From: Paralvinella palmiformis
Taxonomy: Eukaryota > Annelida > Polychaeta > Terebellida > Alvinellidae
Direction: 5' to 3'
Length of the DNA: 64,000 nt
NCBI GenBank assembly: GCA_025642065.1
Contig: JAODUP010000581.1
Coordinates: forward strand, 274,501-338,500
The notes beneath the pieces were generated by a model. It saw nothing but the letters and a program-made list of their open reading frames with translations. It was not told the DNA's origin and ran no database searches. The position numbers were made by a program, and so were the translations under genes. Below, in pieces: positions 39,643 to 51,800 of this stretch; the stretch's first letter is position 1, and the number at the start of each line of letters is the position of its first letter.

Positions 39643-42600
39643 CAATCGGTATTATTATGTGGTGGTCTTACACTTTATAGTTATGTATTTGGTTTTATTG
39701 ACAATCAAGAAATGTCTATTTGCATAAACTAAATAAATCATATATTAATTTTTGGAAATCACAATCTAAAGTAAAGCAATCCATATCAGCATTTGAGATA
39801 AATATCAATACCTCATTCACTAAAAACAACACATTTGATTTTGTTGAGTCCAACACGTCGTTGACATAGGTACAACGGAGGTACTAGGAGACATTTTCAA
39901 AATAGCGAACTGAATTAGTTTTTGATAAAATTGTGACGATCTTGGAAGATGACTGATCTAATTAATTTATTTATTGATAACTTAGTCTCTTATCATAATA
40001 AGAGTTGCTACTATATCACTAACAGGTATATATGATGACTGGGATGCATCCAACACATCCGCCTAATGGATCATGGACTTGTTGAATCGAGCAGTGATAG
40101 CGTAGGACTTATAGCCGAAGGATCGCGGCTTCGAGGCTCCGGCAGCCGCAATGCCATCATGTGGCGACTGGTTCACTCAGCCATAAAAATGAGAACCTGA
40201 CAGGATGCAATGGCTAGGTGTTTGAGTAACACATTGCGTCCTTAATGGAAGCATGCATTGTATGCTGCCCTGGGAGTTGAGTTGTCTGCTGGGTAGAAAC
40301 GGGTATGAATCAGGGATAATAATACTGTGCAGTGCCTGGTTCTGGTGCTTATAAACATGCATTATTATGAACCTATTTAGAGATTGCAAGATTACATTTC
40401 TGCCATTTATTTTCACACTTCATCTTCCCATGCAGCACACAGCGCTCATTGGTGAATTATATTTCTAAATGATGTAATATAACTATGCTAATATCATGTT
40501 CTAAACTCAACAATATCTGGCCAGTATTTTATTTATGGATGATTATATATGACAACATGTAGCTTAGTACATTCAAATATTAATGTACCTTGGTAAGCAT
40601 AGCTCCATTAAAATGTACAGACGCAATATCAACTATACATTAATTGGCTGATTAATTGAATTTAAAGATATCTATATTTGTATTACTGTGTATATTCAAA
40701 TCCACTGAGTGCAGCCCACTATATATTGCATATATACAAATTCGACAACAAATAATTTCCTGTATATAAGGAGTACAGTACCAGCACACAACAAGCGACA
40801 GCCTGGAGATACTCCCCGAACTACAAGCAAGCACACAACAAGGGGATTTCTGTTAGTAATCCCACCTTGAAGAGAGTTTAAGGCCCATCTTTCAGTACTG
40901 CTCCCCTATGTGTAAGAGTGACGAAAGAAATAGAATCATCTGCTCAGTAAATACGATCAGACTGAAATAAATGTGGTAGAGGCTATCTCAATAAAGTCAG
41001 TATGGCGGTAATTAACATAATGGGTCATGTTCTTCAACCTTTATAATTCCAACCGGAGATTTGTTTGCCTCAGATTCTGGTGCTTTTAATTCCATTTTGA
41101 AAGCTATGTGATTCTTTTAGGTTCTCCCTCCTTGTCATTTAAATCTGCATGGGCTACTTTTACACTCCTGTTAGACTAATTAACACATGTCATTCAAAAG
41201 TGTGTTCTTTGTGTGGTCATCAGTCCACCTAGCTGCCTGGTCACAGTGGTCTAGGCTAGCACTGGGCTAAAATCTCATTTAGCCAATTTGGCTAAAGAGC
41301 CAAAATTCTTTTAGCCAAATGAAAATTGGTTTAGCCGTTTTTTGCATCGCATGAAAAATTTTAAAACTTAAGCTATAAATTTAGAAGCACATAAATAATG
41401 TCTATAATGATGACATGTACTATAGTAATCCTTGCCGTTTTGTTAAAACTACTAATCAGCAATCGTCTGCTGATCCATTTGACAGCTTGGCACTTACACA
41501 TATGTTGCATCTGAACAGTCTATTTTTATTAATTAACCAAAGAACGGTCACTAACCAGTCAGCTTTTATAAGTTGTGGATTTGTAAGCTCACTATTTTGC
41601 CATTTTTTCTCTCTCCATTCGTCCTTTCCTGATTTAGCTTTTGATTCATAATTATCAAATTTATATAAATGTACACAAGTAAAAATGACAAATGCCGGTT
41701 GATAAATTCCAGCGAACAGCAAAAATATCAGAACAAACCCATACGGTGAAGCTAAGATTCCATATACACAGGATGCGATTTGTATGATTCCATACAGACA
41801 TTTTCAGTATATTTTGCCGATGATTTTCATGGCAAGAACATGGTGTTCCATCATTAACAACATCAGAGTGGTAGTATAAGAATCATATACTACTACTCTG
41901 ATGATGCGAGTCAGATGAAGTGGGGATGGATGAAGCATATATAATATTAACCAAGCACCCAACATGAAACTTAACTATTCCATAACACCACACATTTATG
42001 ATGAGATCACAGCTAAGAAAACACCTTAGGCACATAATCTGGTCAAGGCATTACAATCCAATGGGGGGGGAAGGGAAATTCCAACAATACTTTAGATTTA
42101 CCAGCGATCGGTTTGCTCGGATGTTATGTTACGTGGAGGAAGATTGTTTTCTTTCATTGTGAAATCCCGTCAAAAGACTCGTCCCTGACATCATATTCTG
42201 GATTTCCCCGTCCAATTTTGTACTAAAATGTACATGAATTGCTTCATGGAGCGTTTCCGTTTACCTCATATGCAGCCATTTGCAACTGCAGGACCAATTG
42301 CAAGCCACATCCAGACATATGGAAGCCCTCTCGTCCATTTACATGCTTTTTCATTTTTTCCGCATCCACATATATAGAATCTTAAAGCTGAAAATTCCAT
42401 ATACACGGTATATGCGTATGCGACATTGTGGTATCCATGCATTTTTGGACACCTCCCTCCTGACCTATTTTCCTTGGGAAAGTCTGCCTGGGTCGTAAAA
42501 TTCAGGATTTAACTGTCTGATACACATAAATTGCTACATTGACTGATCCATTTTGTCGCAAATCGCATACGCAGTTGCACATGTGGAATCATGTTCATAT

Positions 42601-45463
42601 GTTTACATATTTTTCCATTTTTTGTTTGATTCGCATAAAGCTGAAATTCCATAAATGCATACTGCATTCCATACTCACACGAATAAGGGCCTCTGCTCGA
42701 ACGGGGGCATGCTTAAATAGGGGCCGGCGGTAAATATGATTTGAAATAAATAAGCGCCCATGTTTGATGAAGCACCCCCCTCGAAGAAAACAAACGAAGA
42801 TACACATGTACGAATACCCTAGTATATATTTATTTATCATCGCCCACATTCTATTCTGACGTCAGCAGCATTCTTGCCATTAATATTCATGTCAGTTAAT
42901 TTATACTGGTATTATGGAAAATTCTCAGCAAAAATAATCATGCACAAAACAAATACCATCGTATAAATTGTCATTGTGCTCATCAGTTACAAGTAAAAAA
43001 AATGTCTAATTGATAAATCGTCTTTGTTTTTTCTCTGTAATCTACGCCATTATTGAGGGTCACATGATCACTGTAAGTATGGGAAGCAAAGATCATTTTA
43101 ATTCAATGTCTTTTGTCGGTAAGAAATGCATGCCGAAACAAGCAGGCAAGTCAGGGGATCAACATATCAATTATAAACAGATTAAAGAATCAAATGAAGC
43201 CATTAGTTACATAACATCAGATGATGTCTGGGTGTTACAAATTAGCTTCAGACCAATGATACTTCCTATTGACGGTGTGATGTGGTGTTGTCTGCTTGAC
43301 TGGATGATGGCGAACACTAAGTATGTTGTTCAAATTCTATGGCATGTCTTGTCATTATTATCTTTTAATAAAAACGCAAATTTTGCGCTCGTGTTTATAA
43401 TTTTTGTCGGATTCTTGGGCATGTGGTTTTTGCGTTTTGCGAAGTTTACTGTACACCAGTTAGGACTAATTTGATCAAGGATAAAAAGAGATGATTTATT
43501 CTTTGATACATACTGTCCTAATTTCTAAGTAGAAAGCTACTCCATTGCTTTGATAACTACTCCCAGCAATTTACTCGATACCTTGATCAGATATTCAAAG
43601 TCCATAGCAGTTGTTTCCAAGTTTGCCAAATTTAATTTTTCTACGAGCACATTAGGCCATTTTTCTTTTTATTATTATTTTCCCGTCGACAGTCAAAATA
43701 CATCATTTTAACGAAAGCAAAAGCACACGGAAGGTTGAAAAGGAAGACGCTTGAAGCATTGCTTATACAATGGTTGGACGGATCCCCCCTTAACATAACA
43801 TTAAAAACAGTCATAACAAATTTTAAAATAAATATTTATGGAAGTTTACCTGCTAACCTAAAATAAAATCGATTAATTTAAGAGAGAAGTGGGGAGGTTG
43901 GACTACCTTGCAGTTCAATGGTTTGATCTTAGTATACGTGATACAGCAATTGTAGCAAACATACTTTTTACCGGTCCCTCCATGTTTAATGTTCATAATA
44001 AGGCATTGATCACGTGATTTGTGACCCAATTCAATGTTGTAAAGGTTATTTATATAAGCAAAGTGGCGGGAGTGGAAGCTCGACAAAAGTTCAAATTGTT
44101 TTTGGTGGTGTATTGTTACAAATTGGTTCAAAGTAAACACAAAACAATTATTCAGTGATATATTATGTTCCAGCTTAAAACTATTAAGTGTAATAAATAA
44201 TGAATAGGGTTTTAACTAGTATAAGCTTTCTTTCTGCTCGGTGTATGTTTGAAAAGTCTCCAGCAACTCAACAAGTTGCCCATTTTGTCTTTCTTGATCC
44301 ACACACTAAATGGCCTGAGTGGAGCATCCCCCCTGCCTGTGGTATCCATGTGTTTTCACCTTATGAGATATTTTCTTTGGAAAGCTTGCTTGGATACTTG
44401 AATTGGACATACGACTCCGGTTTGTAAACTTCTGGATTCAACAGTCTGATTCACATCATTTGCTACATGGAACGATCTGTTTTGCCGCAGATCACACATG
44501 TAGAATCACGTTCTTATGTTTAAATGTATTAGATTTTTGTCGTATTCACATAACTAATATATTGAATATCAGCTGTAAGCTTATTAAAATATGCCTAACA
44601 AAGACTGCATTAAAATCCGTTGGAAAGATGATGATTTATGCCGGTCCTGACAGTGACATGTGTATTGTTTACTTTTCACTGACGATTAATGACAAAAAGG
44701 CTGAAAAAACTATTGGAGAATTTGTCAAATCCCAACTAACGAAGGATGTTATATAAAACATTGTCGTGGTTTTTTTTGACCGAATTTATGTTTTCAGTGA
44801 ATTTTTTTTAATTGTCCTGACCGACACTAATTTTTGGGAGGTAACATTTTCTGTAATTAGTGTAAAACAAGTATTAAAAAAACAATGGCCTTACATGAAT
44901 TAAAACAATGCACCAGTCATGAGCAAATCTCCCCATGGTTGCGGCCAGTGCTACCATCAGTTTCACCATGTAGCCCTATGCGCCGTACCCCATTTATATG
45001 TGTGTGATGATAAATGCATGTATTTACACACTGATGTGATGGATGAGTCTGATCACCTATTTAATTAATGTTGTATTTTTTTAAGCTGGCAAAATGTCAG
45101 AAATGTGTGTGTATGAGTGTGTGACCAATAGCATATTATAACAATTAACCCATTCCAAATAAATAAATAAATGAAATCTAGTTAATTTTAGCCATTCTGT
45201 GGAAAGGTCGACGTTATAAAGCTCACCTCCTCAAAACCCATGCCAAAGAGACATTGGAAACCGCCACTGATAGTTAGCAAATCAGATACTGCTTTGTTCG
45301 ATATCCGTATCTTTCGATACTTTTCACTTCCAGGATTATCCAAGATATTTTTGGATATCTTAAGCAAAACATCGGCTGCCTTAAGAAAGGTATTTTCATC
45401 ATTTTCGAGCAATGACTTAACACAATCTGAACAAAGATTGCGTGACGTTGCCATCACAGCCAT
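33447..45463 (-). CDS. NGLY1: Peptide:N-glycanase (PNGase), 5 exons
   Basis: Exons in gene order: 45463-45227, 38674-38489, 35660-34492, 34157-34044, 33625-33447; about 627 aa once one extra base is removed from the third exon (human protein 654 aa). The enzyme removes N-linked glycans from misfolded glycoproteins in the cytosol during ER-associated degradation. Exon 1 encodes the PUB domain ('GFQCLFGMGFEE'), which binds p97/VCP. Exon 3 encodes the zinc-binding CxxC pairs (about residues 223/226 and 255/258) and the transglutaminase core with 'GRCGEWANCF' (Cys about 281), 'DHVWTEVY' (His about 308) and 'WLHCDPCE' (Asp about 325). Exons 3-5 encode the PAW sugar-binding domain, ending in 'VSWQHTQLFRQS'. 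The catalytic triad is intact. The ATG at 45463 is the first in frame. Confidence 0.96.
34492..35660 (-). other. NGLY1: NGLY1 exon 3: catalytic core in one 1.17-kb exon
   Basis: One exon carries the linker, both zinc CxxC pairs, the whole transglutaminase fold and the first half of the PAW domain. It starts after 'ctttgccag' at 35661 and ends at a GTATGG donor at 34491. Its net length is one base too long for the flanking phases; the excess maps to the C4 run at 34571-34574 (G4 on the coding strand), where the frame jumps between 'IFRKEG' and 'DWKMVYLARCEG'. Confidence 0.9.
35808..36070 (+). mobile_element. MITE-like element E, copy 2
   Basis: Begins 'acatggggtcaattccattt', then a run of AATTCC/ATCAAATTTATC units, then the shared block 'tagtttatattccaagtaga' and 'ttaaatggtaaattaatttg'. 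Same order as the minus-oriented copy at 11222-11612 and the plus-oriented copy at 62673-63000. The right end is not clearly defined. Lies in NGLY1 intron 2. Confidence 0.65.
36094..36762. repeat. Pair of about 68-bp direct repeats 600 bp apart
   Basis: 36094-36161 and 36697-36762 share 'cctaaatagcaatatctcta', 'tatagatta' and 'atgctatgtggtgg.gtcaca' with few differences. They flank a 535-bp interval with a (TA)n tract and no coding signal. Confidence 0.7.
37041..37330. mobile_element. hAT-like MITE with perfect 14-bp TIRs
   Basis: The left end 'cagggttcccacag' (37041-37054) and right end 'ctgtgggaaccctg' (37317-37330) are perfect inverted repeats around 290 bp of AT-rich non-coding DNA with 'ttctagga' and 'ttccaga' motifs. 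'CAGGGTTCCCA' is a common hAT-type terminus. The flanking octamers 'gaccgtca' and 'cttcagac' do not form a clean target duplication. Related copies lie at 46415-46602 and 9488-9785. Confidence 0.85.
38489..38674 (-). other. NGLY1: NGLY1 exon 2
   Basis: A 62-codon exon, phase 0 at both ends, between a 'cttgtag' acceptor and a GTAAAT donor. It finishes the PUB domain ('YLVLPEEASLDRVK', matching the 'FPKKASVEQLQK' position of the human protein) and starts the variable linker. Confidence 0.9.
38818..38872. repeat. (TC)n-(TA)n compound microsatellite
   Basis: A run of CT dinucleotides followed directly by about 12 TA units in NGLY1 intron 1. A (CA)n tract at 39070-39093 and (TA)n tracts at 39105-39136 and 39594-39637 lie close by. 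Confidence 0.95.
40092..40372 (+). repeat. tRNA-derived SINE, family B
   Basis: Collinear with 5763-6086 ('gtgatagcg', 'gcaatgccatcatgtggcga', 'ctggttcactcagccataaa', 'cctgacaggatgcaatggct', 'gggataataata'), but it lacks part of the A-box region and the last 50 bp. Lies in NGLY1 intron 1, antisense to the gene. Confidence 0.8.
40795..40925 (+). repeat. Fragmented SINE family A remnant
   Basis: 'gcgacagcctggagatactc' resembles the tail of the family A copy at 56826-57180 ('gcgacagcctggggattctc'), and 'cccatctttcagtactgctc' resembles its body. The order is rearranged and the remnant is degraded. Confidence 0.45.
42240..42690 (+). repeat. Dispersed repeat family J, copy 2
   Basis: Shares 'ggtatccatg', 'ttccttgggaaagtctgcct', 'tttaactgtctgata', 'ccattttgtcgcaaatcgca' and 'gtggaatcatgttcatatg' with 44320-44570 and, inverted, with 2300-2560. 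Reading frames are not conserved. An internal repeat of 'aaagctgaaaattccatata'-type sequence occurs twice (about 42385 and 42640). Confidence 0.55.
44320..44570 (+). repeat. Dispersed repeat family J, copy 3
   Basis: Contains 'gtggtatccatgtgttttca', 'tctttggaaagcttgcttgg', 'ctggattcaacagtctgatt', 'gatctgttttgccgcagatc' and 'gtagaatcacgttcttatg', in the same order as copy 2. Confidence 0.55.
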
Positions 45464-45810
45464 GTTGTCTAAAGCAAAGAATTTATACACCGTTATAAGA
45501 AATTTTATCGATCTGCGTTTGCATGAATTAGCAATGACATATTCCTAATTGCTCTTATATATTTAAGGTATGCCATATGTGTTTAACGTATTTTATATAA
45601 TTGTGCTGCCAATTCCATTGACCTAAAAATATTACTAGATTTAAAAATTTTAATATTCAGTCCTTGTAGGCTTGTGATTTCCTACGGAGTAATTTATAAT
45701 ATAACGGTATGTGGCATCGTGATCGGTCTAATATCGCTCACGTTGAGTACTCACTGAAGTGAAGTATATTTTACACTTTCCTCCACTTTTCACTAACAAT
45801 TCATTCAAAA
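45464..45810. promoter_or_regulatory. Shared divergent promoter of NGLY1 and SRFBP1
   Basis: Only 347 bp separate the NGLY1 start (minus, 45463) from the SRFBP1 start (plus, 45811), so both transcripts must start in or overlap this interval. No clear TATA box is positioned for either gene; the interval has a few CpGs ('gtggcatcgtgatcggtcta', 'atatcgctcacgttgag'). The arrangement suggests a bidirectional promoter, which is inference from geometry only. Confidence 0.65.
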
Positions 45811-48800
45811 ATGGAACTAGCAAACGACCCTGGTGGAACTCGTAATCTTGACGTCACCACATCCAGTATGGATATGGTAGAACTAAATAATCTGGTGCGT
45901 AGTTGGTAGAGTGTAGATATAATAATAATGAGCATACATCATGTATTATCATGTAACATGATGATGATACTTGATACACGCACACAGGACTGGTCTGATT
46001 GAGGCCAAAACGTAAACAAACATAACTATTTAAATTTTTAATAAACGAAAAATGTCAAATATGATATAATGTTATATTATATATAATATTATATGTCTAT
46101 GTGATTGCAAAAAAATATTAATAATCATTATAGCTTAATAAAATCATAAAATGTTACTATAATAAGTGGTTACGTATCCGAGCATCAGAACCGTGTACCT
46201 TAGTGTTATAGCTCCGAGCACTCAATGCACATGCGCCAATTATTCTTCATTTGCTATTACTTCTGCTCAAATATGGCGGCTGAGCATGTAGTAGTTATAT
46301 TTGGGTTCTTCTTGGGTTGAAAGTAGAAGATGCTTTTGATAGTTTTGAAGAGGTACAAATGAAAATCAAAGAAATAGACGATTGATAGAACAGGTGTGCT
46401 GCTTTACAAATAATTAGGGTTCCCAGGTGTCTTAGAAAACCTGGAATATAACAAATTCATTTTCCCGGTCATGGAAATGTTAACAAAATCTGAAAATCTC
46501 ATGGAAAAAATACTGCCTTTGAAAAAAACCCACTTAGAATTTAAAAAATGAATAAATATTATACCTGTAGAAAATAATATTTCCTTGGTTGTGGGAACCT
46601 TAAAATAATGCATTTCTTATAAATGTCAGATTGATTATAATGTCTATTAATAGACTTAATCTAATATCTTTATTAAACGCCAGTAGCAGTAATTACAACT
46701 AAGCTCCCATCACTGACACTCATGCAAGCAGATGAAAAATTAAAAATGATCATGAAATTGCTCAGATTTATAATAATATTGATGATGCATGGTTCAGATG
46801 TTGAATGCTTGGATCTTTATCACCGACGAACACGATTCCCAAGCTTGGTGCACACACGTAGAGTGCTCAGACCGTTATCATCAACGATCACGATTCCGAT
46901 GCTCGGATATGTAACAACAGCCTAATAATTTATATTTATAATAATTTAATAAAAATGGGTTGTATGCTATCAATTACAAACCATGATATCATGCATAGCA
47001 AATTCTGCGACCATATTTTTGATTGAAATGACTTCGTCACAAATGAAATTGATTTAAGTCACTAGCGCTAATTTACAGTTTTACTCTTATAATTATCTTC
47101 ATACTGGCAAAAGCTTTAATTCATTATAGACCCCTCACCAAAAATGCTAAATATGATTCCACAAATAAAGATACTTAATATATTCATAACTTTCAAAATA
47201 GGCACATAATTCATTTCTTCACATTGCTCATCAGTTTTCATAGTTTTTAACAGTAAACATCAAATGCTATGCCCATTGATTTATTTCAAACTCATATACA
47301 ACTACATGTATCCAATCATAACTGAATTCTAAGAAAACAGCTTACATTCAGAAACATTCTGAATTGAGAATATAATCAAAATCAACAAATACAATATTTA
47401 ATAGTTAGTTGTTGAAAAATGTATGTTTTTTTGTTTATTTATAATTATAAAAATTGGTACCTAATTATTCACATAGCTTATGTTTAAGCAGTTTAAAAAA
47501 TAAACATGAAATATTATTTCTGTTAATTTTTTCTGGACTTATGTACAATTACATGTATCTAAAAATTCTAATGCTAAGGGGATTCTCATGAAACAACGGA
47601 CTCATATTCACCTATAATAGTAATGAGCTTCTGTATCCATTTTAGACACCTAATTCAAAGTTCCTGACTTCAGATATAACTATTAAGTGAATTAATGTCA
47701 GTTTGTTTTGTTATTAATGCTGCAACATTAAAACCAGAAGTAAATGAGCAGTCTAAAATTAAGGTTTGGGGAAAAATCGACGAAGGGGTCTGTTGGACTG
47801 GAAATGAGTGACAACAATTGCAGCTTTGGTGATTTCGTTTGCATTGCATTACATCATATTCCATATACGTGTACACGTCAGCATAATTAGATAGGAAACT
47901 TTATAAGCATTATAATGAATAAAACATCAGTTTCATTACATTTATTTATAAAACAAATAAGCGAGGTGAGGATAAACATCAATATTAAAGTGATAAAAAA
48001 TATTCATGTTATGAACATCCTGTTTCAGTTGAATGAATCTCATCAGTTTATCACATCCATATTTGCTAATGTAAAATCTTGACAGTTATTTACAGATTTA
48101 GTGAATCTGATAATTAGAGCTCTCATTTACATAGTTTGTGCCTCCTCTAATTGGTCTGACTTAATCTTTTATAGCATATATGAAGTATCTAGCTAAAATA
48201 ATCAGTGCTTTATTCCTGAATATTAGGGTGCCTCAGTGGTCTAGCGGTAGCATGCTGGACCACAGATCACTACCATCGTGTTCGAATCTCGGCATGGGCG
48301 TATCTGAAGGTTGTTTCATCTTTGACTTCGCTTCATCATTACCTTTGCAGGTCGCTCGGCCCATTTAGCCTATCAAGTGCACAAAAGTGGCCGTAAAACA
48401 CCAATCATCATTACTGAATATTATACAGAGTGATAGATTATACGAATCTTGACTGTGTGTGAATTGCTATGTCTGATTAGTCGCAGTATATTCTATTAGT
48501 GTATATCAGTGTGGTATTCCTGACTACAGTTATTGAATTGAATATAGCTGAATTTACATCTTGAATGGCTTTCCAGGTGGTATCTATGAGGTCAACAGTT
48601 AAAAAATGCAAGGTACACATAATTCGTAAGTTGGTGCAGCAAATGCAGAAGCTGAAAGGAAAAAAGTAAGTAGAAATGATTTTACTAGACCAGTCTGTGT
48701 ATATAAATGGAGATATCTTATGGAACAGGGTCACATAAGGTTTTGCGGGTTAACAGATTTTAGTCTGGCAGACTTTGTTGTTATTAATGTTGCTTCGCTT

Positions 48801-51800
48801 TTTTGTTTATGGTAATATAATTTCTAATATAAATTACGAGTCTTCATGCCACATTGACATGGTACCCTTCAGAGGTTAGTTACTTAATGAGTAATGTCTA
48901 GGATCAGTGACAGAGGTCATGAATTTACAATAGTTGGATTTGTTTCCTTTCATATCCTGTCATATAACGGTAATGATGTAAGTTTGATCTTGTGCGGATA
49001 TGATTCTCAACTAACTAATGCATCAGTTGATGATAACATTTACCGATATAGCAGCAACATTGCAGTTCCCCCATAGTCTATCTATACTGCTTGTTTAAAA
49101 ACAAATACAGTTTCTGACTATAGACAGCCTAGATCTTGCGTTTATTGATTAACTGTAGTTAAAATTAATATTTCTGTCAACTTGCAAGTTTCACTCTTAT
49201 TATCAACACTCTATAATGTGTGTCATTAAGACTATAATGTGGATATTTTTGTGTGTCATTTACGGGGGAACAACAATTTATTAACTCATCACATCAGTCT
49301 GGTATCATCTGCTACTGCTGGTAACAGGTTCCTGCCCCACGTGATTGATTCATCTGGCTCCTGCCAGACGGTGAACTTGCTATGGGATTGGTCTATGCAG
49401 ATCAGAATAATTGGACATCCGTGGACAATAAGGTATACCTGAATTACCTTTTTATGAGATGATGCTCAATATATTTTACGTGATGGCAATGCTGTTTTCA
49501 GAGGTAACGAAACGCAGCAGACTGCAAATAAAAGAAAGATAGAAAGACTCGCAAGAGAATTAGAAATGCTGAAGGTAAATATGTTATAAGACCACCATTG
49601 CAGAAGTCTGTCACAATAATCTTCTCGTTATTACTGGAGGAAGAATGGAGAGACTCAGATTAGAAGTTTTTGTTTTCCAGCAACTTCATGCCGATCGCAT
49701 AGCAAAATACAGTCTTGCCAACATAACACCATTTAGTGAGCTTGGAAAACAGGTCAGTTTTGATGTCATAAATGTTAGGTTATTTACTGTAAGAGTCGTG
49801 CATCTTGAGGAGTACAAATATCAGTATGAGACTGAAATATTACATTACACCATTTAGTGTGTTTATGCTTACATCTTTTATTATTTGTGTCCTTTTCTGG
49901 AGAGTTCTATAAACTGAAATTAGAAAACTTTATTCCTGCGTAAGATCTCTTGCCGTTTTGTTTAGAGCGATCCAGAGAGTCGTGTTCTGCTCCGGATGGC
50001 TTGTCATAAGGTCATGTCGCAGAAAGTGGAGACCTGGAGAGAGAAACATAAAGACTGGAAATCTTTGGCTGCCTTCTTACTTTATAAAAATACGGGTAGA
50101 AGATTTAAAAAGAAGAACACGAGCCAAAAGAGAGCTAAAGAACGTGTCATTAAAACCGATGCAACAGATGAAGAAAGTAAACACGGCAGTGGATCCCCAA
50201 AAAACACAGACCAGCAAGTAAATGATAATGATGACACGGAAACAGTGGATGATGGATTTGAGCAGAAAGGATGGCAAGGTCTTGAGGAAATAAAGAAAGG
50301 GGGGTTGGAGGAAGTGCAAAGTGACACTCAAAGTGACACAAAAGTGTCGAGTATAATTGGTGTTAAAGAAAAGAATTTATGTCACAGTGAAGAACGTGAC
50401 ACAGACAGCGAAAGCAGCTGTGGTCGAAATGGTAGTGATTCCAGTGAAGAAGAGGCGAGGAGTAAAACAAATAAATGGATCGGGAAACCGTTTCATACGG
50501 ATTCATCGCATGTTAAAACGAGTAGCGACTCGAGTATCGATGATTCATTGACTATATCGCTGGGAGAGAGGTGCAAACATAAGGAGATGCTGGATGTGAA
50601 AAACGTTTTGTCCGACAGAGAAGCTGTAGTGAAGAGATTCAGTCTGGATGACTTTGGCGAAGATGGAGATCAGTTAGAGTTTCTGTTTAGGCAGCCATCG
50701 GCCGTCGAAATCGTTTCTCGGAATGACCAGTCTGGGTCAGAAAACCAGAATGACGGCGCAAACATCAAGAAGCGGGATGCCTTCTTCTGCGACAGTGGCT
50801 CGGATCAAGCGAGCGAAGACGGGGCTGGGGATGAGCCGCTTGAAGATCAGTCTGATCTTGAGGATGAAGAAGACATTTACGGTGGTAGGCACATACCTCA
50901 GGAGAGCACGTTTATAAGGACCTTGGCTGGTGGATTTAAAAGTCAAAGTCACAAGTATGGCCAGACTTATTTCAGAGGTCAAAATCATGAGAGAGGTCAA
51001 AGCCGTAGACATGCCAGGTATGTTTCTGTGCAGTTTCTGATATTTTTCCTTGGACATTTTTCCATGTGTGATTAAGCGATGAATCAGATGTGCTGATTGT
51101 TTCTCTAGACTGTCTCTTTCGGTTATATCTATATATGTGTGAGTGGCTATGTCAATGAAGGGCGCCTCCATGATCTAGCAGTAGCGTGTTGGACCACAGA
51201 TCACTACTTACTACCCGTTATAGAATTCTAGGCAGCAGTTCTATTTATTCATTTGTGTGTTCCTTCACACACAGAAGATGGAAGACTCGGTGTATTTTGC
51301 TGCTACGTCTAGCAGGGTTAATTTCCAATATACAAAAGATCTATCTGGTAACATGCGTTGCTATATCTAGCTGTGAGAGACACTGCTTCTTTCACTGTTC
51401 TATTCACTGCTTATTTGCTCTCTCCCATGAGTCAATCGCTACTGGCTTATATAGCCATTCCTGGACCAGAGACCCAGCGTGATACTTGTGGCCAGGCATC
51501 AGTTTTCTGATCGTATCAGTACTTAATTGATAACTCTAAAGATAATTTGTTTATAATTGACTTAGTATTAACTTTTCATATTGGTGCATGCCCACTTATA
51601 TAAATCTAACCCTATCTCGTTTGGATTTCACGTCACCGTTTTATCGTTTATTAATTATTCCCAGCAATCTGACGCTATCTTTTTAAGTCGCCGTTTTCCA
51701 CCAATGTCAAATTTATTAGTTATTTCTAAATAATATGATGCCCCCCACTTGCTGTATCACGCTGCGTAATTTTCCGGGAACTGTGTGAAGCCTACCTAAC

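Noticed and set aside
43010..43474. 154-codon plus-strand open frame in NGLY1 intron 1
   Set aside because: No recognisable domain, poor start context, and an end made of 'cgcaaattttgcg'-like AT/GC-skewed sequence typical of small DNA transposons. No splice partners.
48240..48300. Possible functional tRNA gene at the head of the family C SINE
   Set aside because: It is a repeated SINE head with a conserved non-tRNA body; stem pairing does not hold.
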